Assembly: GCA_004431415.1 (NCBI GenBank) | Contig: QPMI01000541.1 | Location: 1-62,602 of the forward strand | DNA length: 62,602 nucleotides | From: Cyanophora paradoxa | Lineage: Eukaryota > Glaucocystophyceae > Cyanophorales > Cyanophoraceae | Direction: 5' to 3' | Shown: positions 34,305 through 42,114 of the stretch, piece by piece | Layout of the letters: each line of letters opens with the position of its first letter | Position numbering within the stretch: the stretch's first letter is position 1 | Made by a program: the position numbers and the translations under genes | Notes under the pieces: generated by a model | The model's input: the letters and a program-made list of their open reading frames with translations, nothing else | What the model was told of the DNA's origin: nothing | Databases searched by the model: none

Positions 34305-35678
34305 ATGGATATTACTTCGACCCTCCAACGTCTTTCTCTGAAAGAAGCTCTAACAACCCCGGAAGAAGCCAAGGCGTTCTTCTTGGACAACTCTCTCATG
34401 CTTGGTCTTGAATCCAAGTCGAAGCCAGTTCTTGTTGTTGTGAACCCAAGCAACACTTTCGAGAATAATGCTGGAAATCGCATTTCTTTCAAGCTCCCTC
34501 GCTACAATTTCTGTGGAAAACTCGAACTTGCGTTTGACCTTCCAGCTGTCACTTTTGCTGGTGATACCGACCTTGTTCGCAATGGATACGTTCGCCCAGT
34601 TGGTGCTCTTGTCTCTCGACTTGAAATCACCTATGGATCTTACACTTTCCATGTGCCTTCTGATTTCCTTGCTCATTTCCCTCTTATCTATTACAGTGAG
34701 GATCAACTCGCCAAGAAGAAGCGTTCAATGGGTATGGTTCATGGTATCCCTGCCCATGGAACCAACCGACTTGGTGGGTCATTTTTCACTGAAATCCCAG
34801 TCCCATGGCTAAACCATTACCTACCTCTTGGTGCTCTCTCAGGAGAAATGGTGGTAACTGTCTGGTTCAAGGATGCTGGAAAGGGTTATGTTGAGACTTC
34901 TTATGGTGGTCGTACTCTTCCTGTTGTTGGTGGAACAGCTGCTGATAAGACAGAGGATGATGGACTTGGTGCTACTGCTAATGCTACTCTTGCCCATGTT
35001 GGTCAACAAATCACCACTTTTGGAATTGGTGCAACAACAACCCCCGAAATTAAAGTCACTTCTCCTCGTCTTTACATGCATGCTATTAATGTTTCTGATG
35101 AACTGTTTGCTACTGTCATTGAGAAGGTGAAGACCACTGGTATGGCTATTCCTGCTCTGGATATTGGTTTCGTAGACAGTGTCAATTTTGCTGCAAAAGG
35201 CAATGCTCAACCAAATCGTATTAACCTGTCACAGATCTCTGGTCTTGTCTATGGTCTTCTTGTTTCAGTTCGTGATGCCGCAGGTATTGATGGTTTCAAT
35301 GGTTCCCACAGTGTCCTAAAAACGCATGCTAACTCAAAAGACATTACTTTCACTGTTGAAATTAATGGTCAACGTCTCTATGCTACTGAGCCAATTCCTC
35401 TCCTCAAAGGTGCCGAATTAATTGCGGATGCCTTCAAGTGCTCGAATATGGACAAGGTTGCAGACAAATATGTCCTCAGTGGTCTACCATTCTGTGTTGA
35501 TGGAGAGAAAGCGATTCGCAACATTGCCCAGTCTGGCTATGTTGATCTCACGAACTCCTCCTCTTCTTTCCTTACTCTATACATGCCTTCTGACCAGACA
35601 ATCACAGTTAATGTTCGTGCTCTCATGCACAGTTTCATTATTGTTGACAAAGATGGTTTAAGGCGAATCAATCTCTAA
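34305..35678 (+). CDS. Major capsid protein, double jelly-roll
   Basis: 457 residues from ATG 34305, preceded by TATAATAAAAGAGATAATC; an upstream non-ATG extension is unlikely. This is the main shell protein, expected to form trimeric hexons. Visible signatures are the early VNPSNTFENNAGNRISFKLP region, LELAFDLPAV, and the mid-protein FTEIPVPWLNHYLPLGALSG followed by EMVVTVWFKD, the layout that ends the first jelly-roll in Polinton and giant-virus capsid proteins. The size fits small Polinton-type capsids. It is flanked by minor capsid and packaging ATPase genes as in the Polinton morphogenesis module. Codons are very regular and the frame is intact. Confidence 0.85.
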   Translation: MDITSTLQRLSLKEALTTPEEAKAFFLDNSLMLGLESKSKPVLVVVNPSNTFENNAGNRISFKLPRYNFCGKLELAFDLPAVTFAGDTDLVRNGYVRPVGALVSRLEITYGSYTFHVPSDFLAHFPLIYYSEDQLAKKKRSMGMVHGIPAHGTNRLGGSFFTEIPVPWLNHYLPLGALSGEMVVTVWFKDAGKGYVETSYGGRTLPVVGGTAADKTEDDGLGATANATLAHVGQQITTFGIGATTTPEIKVTSPRLYMHAINVSDELFATVIEKVKTTGMAIPALDIGFVDSVNFAAKGNAQPNRINLSQISGLVYGLLVSVRDAAGIDGFNGSHSVLKTHANSKDITFTVEINGQRLYATEPIPLLKGAELIADAFKCSNMDKVADKYVLSGLPFCVDGEKAIRNIAQSGYVDLTNSSSSFLTLYMPSDQTITVNVRALMHSFIIVDKDGLRRINL

Positions 35679-35740
35679 AACCATGATCAGTAACGTTTCG
35701 TTATTTTTATCTATCTTTAATAAGAAAGATCTACAAAGCC

Positions 35741-36523
35741 ATGAACGACTTAGAGGAGTTTAATGCAGGTGAAATGATTAACCCACCATTTCGTGCTCTT
35801 TTCATAGGAAAGTCTGCAACAGGCAAGTCAGAATGTGTGAAATATTGGTTGAAACAGCTGCATGATGCGAAAAAGTTAGATGTTGTTCTTGTTATAAGTG
35901 GGACGAGTTTCAATCATTTTTGGGATGATGTCGCAACACTGCAACTGGGAAAATGGGATGCTGCTTACATTTCCAAATTACTGGATGAAAGGCAAGAGAA
36001 AATAGAAAAGGGCGAGCCAGTTAACCAATTGTGTATTGTCCTTGATGATTTAATAGATAATGAGATTGTAGACCTTACTCGTGATAAAATTATTGGCTCT
36101 CTGTATTCGCGCGGCCGCCATTCCTCGATTACAATTTTCTGCATAACTCAGAAATTGCGTAAGGTTTCTTCAACAATTCGAGTAAATTCGGATTATGCTG
36201 TGTTCCTGAGTGCTGCAAATCGCAAAGAACTCGAAGCCATTGAAGAGGAGTACAATATCATGCGAAACAAGGACGATTTCTATAAGATGTTTGAGGAGTA
36301 TGTACACTCCTACCAATATATTGTGTGGTCTTCTGCGAATTATTCGGTGAACTATTATGTTGATAAAGCGGATCTGGTCAAAGATTTCCCATTTCCTCGG
36401 TTCCACAGGAAGCCCAAAAAGAAAGAGGACGAACTACCACCTCCACAGAAAGAGGAAGCCCCCAAAGAGGTCAAGAGTGGTGTTCATTCGAATAAACTGA
36501 TGCGATATAAGAGAGGTTTGTAA
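35741..36523 (+). CDS. A32-type genome packaging ATPase (FtsK/HerA family)
   Basis: 260 residues. Walker A is FIGKSATGKSECVKYW (residues about 23-38) and Walker B is LCIVLDDLID (about 97-106), followed by a sensor-like FCITQKLRKVS. The enzyme would pump the genome into preformed capsids. The Lys/Glu/Pro-rich C-terminus (from about 225) looks disordered. The upstream region has TTTAATAAGAAAGATC just before the ATG, like other structural genes here. Position directly after the major capsid gene agrees with this role. Confidence 0.88.
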   Translation: MNDLEEFNAGEMINPPFRALFIGKSATGKSECVKYWLKQLHDAKKLDVVLVISGTSFNHFWDDVATLQLGKWDAAYISKLLDERQEKIEKGEPVNQLCIVLDDLIDNEIVDLTRDKIIGSLYSRGRHSSITIFCITQKLRKVSSTIRVNSDYAVFLSAANRKELEAIEEEYNIMRNKDDFYKMFEEYVHSYQYIVWSSANYSVNYYVDKADLVKDFPFPRFHRKPKKKEDELPPPQKEEAPKEVKSGVHSNKLMRYKRGL

Positions 36524-36551
36524 AATAATCTCTGCTTCTAATAAATATACA

Positions 36552-37286
36552 ATGCCTTCCAAACGCAAAGTTGGTGTTCCTGCTGGTGCTATGTCATATT
36601 CTGCATCCTCTGGAACCGGTTCTATTAACACAGAGCCCATGAAATTCAATGGTGTCAATGAAGTTAAAGCATCACAGCAACAAGAAGATCCCCTCAATGC
36701 TGCTTATGAAGAATCTCCCGATGATAAAGCGCCCCAGGCATCCACCAGTGATCAATTGAATATTTCGCCCGAAGCCACAAAGATGAAGGCAGTTGGTGAA
36801 GGTGCTCGTCGAATTATTGGTGCTGCTGATGATAAAGGACTTGGTCTGCAAGATCTCTCACTTGCTCGCAAAGGTGAAGGTGTCTCCAAAGAATCAGACA
36901 AGGTAATTCAGTCCATGGCTGGTGAGGTCACCTACAAGGTCGCACCTACACAGAATATCCACCGAATTCCCAAAGCCCAATGGGACGAAATGACTGCGAA
37001 ACTTAAAGATCTGGAAGCGAAATCCAGTGCTCTTGAACAGTATGTCTCTGAGAAGAAAGAGAGAGCGAAATTGAAGGAGATGCTGCGAAAGGAGGTGTAT
37101 AGAATGGGAATTACTGGTCTCCCAGATAAGCAATTCATTGGTAAGAAAGAGACTCAAATTGATGAGCAGGCAGTTGATGAGATGAAGACGAAAACCCAGA
37201 AGGGCACCATTGAACCTGGTGCTACCAAAGCAGAGGTCGACAAAGGTGTTGCCCCCACAGTATATAAACGACGAGTATGGCTTTAA
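36552..37286 (+). CDS. Unknown virion-module protein with central coiled coil
   Basis: 244 residues, 28 bp after the ATPase and in the same orientation. Low-complexity polar N-terminal half; a predicted helical/coiled-coil stretch around residues 137-178 (MTAKLKDLEAKSSALEQYV, then Lys/Glu-rich); basic C-terminus ending VYKRRVWL. I do not recognise the family. Location in the capsid gene run and late-type upstream AT box (TTCTAATAAATATAC) suggest a virion or assembly protein, possibly DNA-binding. Confidence 0.6.
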   Translation: MPSKRKVGVPAGAMSYSASSGTGSINTEPMKFNGVNEVKASQQQEDPLNAAYEESPDDKAPQASTSDQLNISPEATKMKAVGEGARRIIGAADDKGLGLQDLSLARKGEGVSKESDKVIQSMAGEVTYKVAPTQNIHRIPKAQWDEMTAKLKDLEAKSSALEQYVSEKKERAKLKEMLRKEVYRMGITGLPDKQFIGKKETQIDEQAVDEMKTKTQKGTIEPGATKAEVDKGVAPTVYKRRVWL

Positions 37287-37313
37287 TTATCTCGCATTAA
37301 GAGAGAGAGCATC

Positions 37314-37547
37314 ATGGATTTCTTGCGAAAAATCATAGAGATGTTTAATCTCCACATTGTGAGCAATTGTCACAGTGGCTGCTGTGATACAAAAGTCGAA
37401 ATCGAATTCTCTGACACTGAAAGTCATGGATCTGGCGGTAGGCGATTATCCACAGACTCGGTTGATTTCGAGGAGCATATTAAAACAGAGACTGTGAGGC
37501 GACGCTCTGTATCTTTCACAGATCCAAAATTAAATCTCGGCAATTAA
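37314..37547 (+). CDS. Small unknown protein, 77 residues
   Basis: Starts MDFLRKIIEMFNLHIV, an amphipathic helix, followed by a Cys cluster (NCHSGCC) and a Ser/Arg-rich tail with RRRSVSF. Spacing of 27 bp from the preceding gene and a purine-rich AAGAGAGAGAGCATC before the ATG match its neighbours. No family recognised. Confidence 0.5.
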   Translation: MDFLRKIIEMFNLHIVSNCHSGCCDTKVEIEFSDTESHGSGGRRLSTDSVDFEEHIKTETVRRRSVSFTDPKLNLGN

Positions 37548-37553
37548 TATCGA

Positions 37554-37667
37554 ATGCTCAGTCTCTCTGAGATCTATGCTATCCTGGACAGGAAATCCGC
37601 TGAATATGCAACAGAAGCCGCAATAAAAAAGCGTAGACAGGAACTGGTCTCGATCTGCAAAAAATGA
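37554..37667 (+). CDS. Possible 37-residue protein
   Basis: ATG 37554 opens a 37-codon frame (MLSLSEIYAILDRKSAEY) ending with KKRRQELVSICKK. The product would be a short charged helix. It starts 6 bp after the preceding stop, and its own TGA is the TGA inside the AAAAAATGAC motif at 37659. It may be chance; evidence is only spacing and composition. Confidence 0.35.
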   Translation: MLSLSEIYAILDRKSAEYATEAAIKKRRQELVSICKK

Positions 37668-37680
37668 CAAGGGATTTAAG
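37659..37680 (+). promoter_or_regulatory. Early-type promoter motif AAAAAATGACAAGG
   Basis: AAAAAATGACAAGGG followed by ATTTAAGGG, 80 bp before the ATG at 37749. The downstream half (GATTTAAGGG) is shared with the motif at 40832. Confidence 0.65.
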
Positions 37681-37748
37681 GGTAAGGTGTGTTTGATTGG
37701 TGAACCCGGACAAATTATTTTCTCGTCCCAATATAAGGAACATATCAA

Positions 37749-37976
37749 ATGGAAACTGAATCTGTGGTCGAATTCGAACTTGCAATGAGCGAAATGGATC
37801 CCAATGAAAAGAAAAGGTTGTATGACCGCTTGTACTTCCAGAAACGCTATCAAGATGAGGAGTTTCGAGAATTATATCGTAAAAAGGCACTGGAACGATA
37901 TTATCGCAGGAAAGCTGCTGAGATGGATCCAAATAATCCAGTAAAACGCCCAGTAGGTCGTCCCAGGAAATACTGA
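37749..37976 (+). CDS. Small basic protein with AT-hook
   Basis: 75 residues: an acidic start, a highly basic helical middle (YRKKALERYYRRKAAEM), and the C-terminal RPVGRPRKY, an AT-hook core (Gly-Arg-Pro flanked by basic residues) that binds the minor groove of AT-rich DNA. It could compact or regulate the AT-rich viral genome. Upstream is the AAAAAATGAC motif, so it is probably expressed with the replication genes. Confidence 0.6.
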   Translation: METESVVEFELAMSEMDPNEKKRLYDRLYFQKRYQDEEFRELYRKKALERYYRRKAAEMDPNNPVKRPVGRPRKY

Positions 37977-38104
37977 ACCGCCCCCAAAGTCCCAGATATC
38001 CGCTGAATCCTTTTTGTTACCATGATCAATCGACTTTTCGATGGATCATTACCATGTTTCGAGCGCCAATCGGAAAACCCAAAGGTATTTAAAGGTTAGG
38101 CGCC

Positions 38105-38114
38105 AAAAAATGAC
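38105..38114 (+). promoter_or_regulatory. Early-type promoter motif AAAAAATGAC
   Basis: AAAAAATGACAAGGATCC, 56 bp upstream of the primase-helicase start. Confidence 0.65.
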
Positions 38115-38170
38115 AAGGATCCGGAGAAATTAATTTCTCCATTAAGTATAAGAAGCCCCCGATTTTCGAA

Positions 38171-40534
38171 ATGAACGCTGCCGCCAAGAAATCCCTGAAA
38201 CGCCTTGTTGATTGGCTTCGTGAAGACGATGTCCTGTCTGAGAATCTCGTAATTCCTGTTGATCCTGATACCAAAAGACCGCTTTTCGCTCATAAAGACG
38301 GAACCTGGGATTGGGATAAATTCGATGAAGCCCTGAAATCCGGTAAATATACTGCTTGGGGCATTCTCGCTCGTAATATCCTGGTAATTGACTTCGACCA
38401 AGAGGAGGATTTCGCCAAATTCGAGGAGCAATTCCCTGATGATTTCGGTGGTGTCAATCCTCTTGCTAAAACCAAAAAAGGATATCATGCTTATTTCGCT
38501 CGACCTGCTGAATTCGACACCATTAAGATCTGGGATAAAGCAGGTGCATTCAAAGGAAACCCCAAGATCGACTGCAAAACGATTGCATCCACTGGGACTG
38601 CTGGGGTAATTAATGTTTGTCCCAGTCCCAACAAAACATGGATCAGAGAGCCATGGGCATCTGAGTGTGAGTTAAATGAACCCACTGCTGAGTTGCAAAA
38701 GTGGATTGTTGAAAACTACGAATTCCCCAAAGGTGCACATTCTTATTATGCAAGGTGCGCTGAGGAGAATTTGCAGAAACATATTCTTGCTAAACTGGAA
38801 GAATTCGGTTTCATCTTGCCCACAATCATCAATGAGACCAAGATGGGATACAATTTCACTGCTGAGAACAAAGGTCTGATCTGTCCCTGCTGCAAGGGAA
38901 GCCATGACTCGAACAATTGGTATATTATTCAAGGAAAGGAGAAAGACAAGTACATTGTTTCGAGTTACAGTGCAAACTGCAAGAAGCGACTTATCACAAT
39001 TCGTGTGAAGGAAGAGACAGATGCGAATATCGAAAATCTGATTGATCGGTCTGCTGGATCTGATGGTGCCCATTATGATGTTGCACAGGTTGCCTATCTT
39101 GTTCTGCAAGACAAATACAAGTATTCCAACAAGACCTGGTTCAAGTTCAATGATGTATGTGGGATTTGGGAGATGGATGAAACTGGGAAGCGAATCTTTC
39201 TCTGTTTGAGCTGCAAGGTCTGTCCAGTTTATCTTCAACGTTCTGTTCAACTCGCACAGAGAGCTCTTCGTGATGAAGAGAACCGCAATTCCTTGGAGGA
39301 AAGGTCAAAGATTCTGCTGGGAATTGCTAAGAGCCTCAAACAGACTACATACAGAACTGCACTTATGTCTGATCTTTCAGTTCTGTTCAGTGACAAGACC
39401 TTTTTCGAGAGACTTGATACTGTTCCCAACATCATTGGGTTCACAAATGGTGTATTTGACTTGAACTCCATGACTTTTCGACAGGGACTCCCATATGATA
39501 TGGTGAGTAAGACTGTTGGCTACGATTACACCACAGAAATTGACCAAGAGAAGGTTGCAAAGATTAAATCCATCTATGCAGATATTATTGAATCGGATAC
39601 AGACCGCGAATTCATGCTGGGATTAATCGCCTATGCCCTGAGTGGTTTGACAGAAAATCAGAGATACACTTGCTGGACTGGAATTGGAGCAAATGGGAAA
39701 TCACTGCTCCAAGAGTTGGTGAAAGACACATTTGGTGAGTATTATGGGTCACTGGACATGACATATTGGACTAAACCCAAGAAGAGTTCGTCAGAGGCTT
39801 CCCCAGAACTCGCTTGCATTCTTGGTAAACGAATTGTTTTCAGTAATGAAGCAGAAGATGGTGATATGCTTCAACTGAACAAAATCAAACAGGTTACTGG
39901 TGGGAATGAGATGAAGGTTCGAGCTCTTTTCAAAGATCTTGTTACATTCATTCCCATGTTCCAGTTGTTCTTGTCCACAAATGACAACCTGGGAATCAGT
40001 AAACCAGATGCAGCAATCCAAAGGCGAATTATCTACTACCGATTCGAAAATGTCTTCAAGGTCGATCCTCAGCCTGGTGAGAAGAAAGCAGACACCACTC
40101 TAATGCGCCTAATGAAGAATGATGACGATTATAAAATGGCGCATATGTCCATTCTCCTGGAAATGTGGAGAACCCATTCTCTCAATGAATTCGTCACCAA
40201 ACCACCCCAGTCCATTGTTGATCAAGGTGTTGAATATTTCAATGAGAATGACAAGATTGGAGAATGGATTCGTGAGAGTTATGAACTCACCAAGAGTCAA
40301 GGGGATTTCGCCACAAGTGAGTCCATTATCAGTCACTTTAAGATGGATCACATGGGCAAATCTGATGAGAAAATCACAGAATGCACTATCTTGAAGAGAC
40401 TTCGCGAAGTCTTTAATGTGAAGGCTGAGAGAAAGCGAGTCAATGGTGTTCTTGCTCGTGGCTACTTTGGGATCAAAAAGAAGCATAGTCGCAAGTTGGT
40501 GGATGACAGTGATGTTGAAGGTGGGGATGAGTAA
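38171..40534 (+). CDS. Primase / superfamily 3 helicase (D5-like)
   Basis: 787 residues. The N-terminal ~180 residues resemble the archaeo-eukaryotic primase-polymerase fold (VIDFDQEEDFAKFEEQFP, then KGYHAYFARP and CKTIASTGTAGVINVCP). A Cys pair motif (CPCCKGSH) is near residue 238. The C-terminal helicase has Walker A WTGIGANGKSLL (about 503-514), Walker B-like ILGKRIVFSNEAED (about 553) and motif C FQLFLSTNDNLG (about 596-607). It would unwind and possibly prime the viral genome. Presence beside a protein-primed polymerase is the Mavirus-like combination. The ATG is the first in frame after the promoter motif. Confidence 0.88.
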   Translation: MNAAAKKSLKRLVDWLREDDVLSENLVIPVDPDTKRPLFAHKDGTWDWDKFDEALKSGKYTAWGILARNILVIDFDQEEDFAKFEEQFPDDFGGVNPLAKTKKGYHAYFARPAEFDTIKIWDKAGAFKGNPKIDCKTIASTGTAGVINVCPSPNKTWIREPWASECELNEPTAELQKWIVENYEFPKGAHSYYARCAEENLQKHILAKLEEFGFILPTIINETKMGYNFTAENKGLICPCCKGSHDSNNWYIIQGKEKDKYIVSSYSANCKKRLITIRVKEETDANIENLIDRSAGSDGAHYDVAQVAYLVLQDKYKYSNKTWFKFNDVCGIWEMDETGKRIFLCLSCKVCPVYLQRSVQLAQRALRDEENRNSLEERSKILLGIAKSLKQTTYRTALMSDLSVLFSDKTFFERLDTVPNIIGFTNGVFDLNSMTFRQGLPYDMVSKTVGYDYTTEIDQEKVAKIKSIYADIIESDTDREFMLGLIAYALSGLTENQRYTCWTGIGANGKSLLQELVKDTFGEYYGSLDMTYWTKPKKSSSEASPELACILGKRIVFSNEAEDGDMLQLNKIKQVTGGNEMKVRALFKDLVTFIPMFQLFLSTNDNLGISKPDAAIQRRIIYYRFENVFKVDPQPGEKKADTTLMRLMKNDDDYKMAHMSILLEMWRTHSLNEFVTKPPQSIVDQGVEYFNENDKIGEWIRESYELTKSQGDFATSESIISHFKMDHMGKSDEKITECTILKRLREVFNVKAERKRVNGVLARGYFGIKKKHSRKLVDDSDVEGGDE

Positions 40535-40632
40535 ACAAAACAGAATCGATTCTAATACTGATTGAATTTCTTATTTTTTAAAAACCTTACTGTAAATGGT
40601 TTGTGTGACAGCTGTGACACCTTTTTAATTGA

Positions 40633-40738
40633 GTGTGACGCCTGTGACGCCTGTGACGCCTACTTTCAAACTTTTTAAAATTTCAAAAATCTACAAACCT
40701 CTGAAAACAGGTGTCACAGGCGTCACAGGCGTCACACC
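40633..40738 (-). repeat. Internal copy of the TIR GTGACGCC stem-loop block
   Basis: Three TGTGACGCC units, an AT-rich spacer (CTACTTTCAAACTTTTTAAA) and the inverted GGCGTCACA units, in the orientation of the right TIR. It lies in the 355-bp gap after the helicase gene, the only place outside the TIRs where this block occurs. Confidence 0.88.
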
Positions 40739-40831
40739 CAATTAACCACAGACTCCCCCCTGTGGGTCGATGACTTTTTCGATTCTTTATCGGACAATAT
40801 AAAAACGTATCGTAAATCGGTGTGTTTTGAC

Positions 40832-40841
40832 AAAAATTGAC
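40832..40841 (+). promoter_or_regulatory. Early-type promoter motif AAAAATTGAC
   Basis: Contains AAAATTGA exactly, followed by TGGCGATTTAAGGG; 47 bp before ATG 40889. Confidence 0.65.
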
Positions 40842-40888
40842 TGGCGATTTAAGGGATCGTTGCGTATTTCACTTGACTTGGACAGAAA

Positions 40889-41080
40889 ATGGATTATTTT
40901 GATGAAATTCGGCAGCAGCTTGTCGAAAAGAATGATATTGCACAGGTGGCGGAATATATTGCAAAGATCAGAGCAATCAATGGTAGACCCTATCAAAAGA
41001 AGCGAGTGTATGCAAGCAGACTCGACACAGTAAATGTATATGTCCCCAAAGGCACGAATGTGCGAATTATCAGAACCTGA
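40889..41080 (+). CDS. Small unknown protein, 63 residues
   Basis: Starts MDYFDEIRQQLVEKNDI, helical and charged, with a basic C-terminal half (YQKKRVYASRLDTVNVYV). Preceded by an early-type motif and followed by the polymerase gene. Could be the terminal protein candidate or a regulator, but nothing in the sequence proves either. Confidence 0.5.
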   Translation: MDYFDEIRQQLVEKNDIAQVAEYIAKIRAINGRPYQKKRVYASRLDTVNVYVPKGTNVRIIRT

Positions 41081-41136
41081 AAAATGGGAAATGCGTTTAA
41101 AACGCCCAAAAATAATATGTTCCCTTAAAGTAAAAG

Positions 41137-42114
41137 ATGCCCCGCCAATCCAATAGAATCATCAAAGAGAAGAAAAACGAAATACTCGGTCTTTTAGGAA
41201 CCCTTTTAGTCACTGGTGATATTACAGAATTCGAATATGATCGCCAGGCAGCAATCCTGGATAGGAGACCAAGGTTATCTCAACTCACAGAAATTACAAA
41301 TCGCCTCTATGATCGTTTTGAGAAAATGGAGGAATTCAGGGATGAAGGTTTAAGGTTGGGAACAATTGAACCCGAGATTGAGGATGGGGAAGCAATGAAC
41401 AAAGCATATTCTTGGTTAACCTATCGAGCAAGAGGGGAGGTTATCCAAGATGGGATTGAATTCTTGGAGAGAATTGCACCCACTCTACCTCAGAGACTCA
41501 GACAGAAACTCCAAGACCTGAGAGCAATTAAAACTCGGTTGACCTTCATTTGTAAATTCACCAAAGTGAGTGATCCCAGGGTGTGGATCACGAAATTCAT
41601 TTACAGTGATTACTTTGTCATCACAAGATCACGAAATATTGATGTTGAACTGCGAAATGCCCTTCAATCCATGCAGGAGCAGATGATGCAGGTGGACAGT
41701 TACAGACTGGATCGCATTGAGATGCTGAGAGTGGTAATAATGTCTTATGCTCCTGTGGGTGGTTGCTTCTTCTCAACACCTGAGTGGATTGGATCAAAGA
41801 GAGCAACTGTGAATGTGAAGAATATTGATGGTCAAGACTGCTTCAAGTATGCAATCTTGGCTTACCTGCACCGAAATGATATTAATAAACACAAGAGCAA
41901 TGAACCCAGCCAGTATAGAAGATGGTTAAACGAACTCAATTTCGAAGGCATCCAGTTTCCAGTTGCCTGTGATGCAGAGGTTATTGATCGATTTGAGGAG
42001 CAGAACCCTGAACTGAGTATCAACATTTATGGTGCAGATAATCAAGCACAGTGTTTCTATCCTCTCCATCAATCCAGCAACCCAGGAGAAAGACCAAGAT
42101 TAACCTTTTATTAA
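41137..42114 (+). CDS. DNA polymerase B, N-terminal part (frame-split)
   Basis: 325 codons, starting MPRQSNRIIKEKKNEILG. The last ~110 residues are the conserved pre-exonuclease region of Polinton polymerases: CFFSTPEWIGSKRATVNV, DGQDCFKYAILAYL, LNFEGIQFPV, LSINIYGADN and the YPLHQSS turn. The frame then runs into a stop at 42112, while the expected continuation (NLLLIENE, HYITI) is present in the frame one base back, in the overlapping next ORF. The N-terminal 200 residues may contain the terminal-protein region that primes synthesis. An AAAAATGGGA element at 41080 may be a weak form of the early motif. Confidence 0.7.
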   Translation: MPRQSNRIIKEKKNEILGLLGTLLVTGDITEFEYDRQAAILDRRPRLSQLTEITNRLYDRFEKMEEFRDEGLRLGTIEPEIEDGEAMNKAYSWLTYRARGEVIQDGIEFLERIAPTLPQRLRQKLQDLRAIKTRLTFICKFTKVSDPRVWITKFIYSDYFVITRSRNIDVELRNALQSMQEQMMQVDSYRLDRIEMLRVVIMSYAPVGGCFFSTPEWIGSKRATVNVKNIDGQDCFKYAILAYLHRNDINKHKSNEPSQYRRWLNELNFEGIQFPVACDAEVIDRFEEQNPELSINIYGADNQAQCFYPLHQSSNPGERPRLTFY

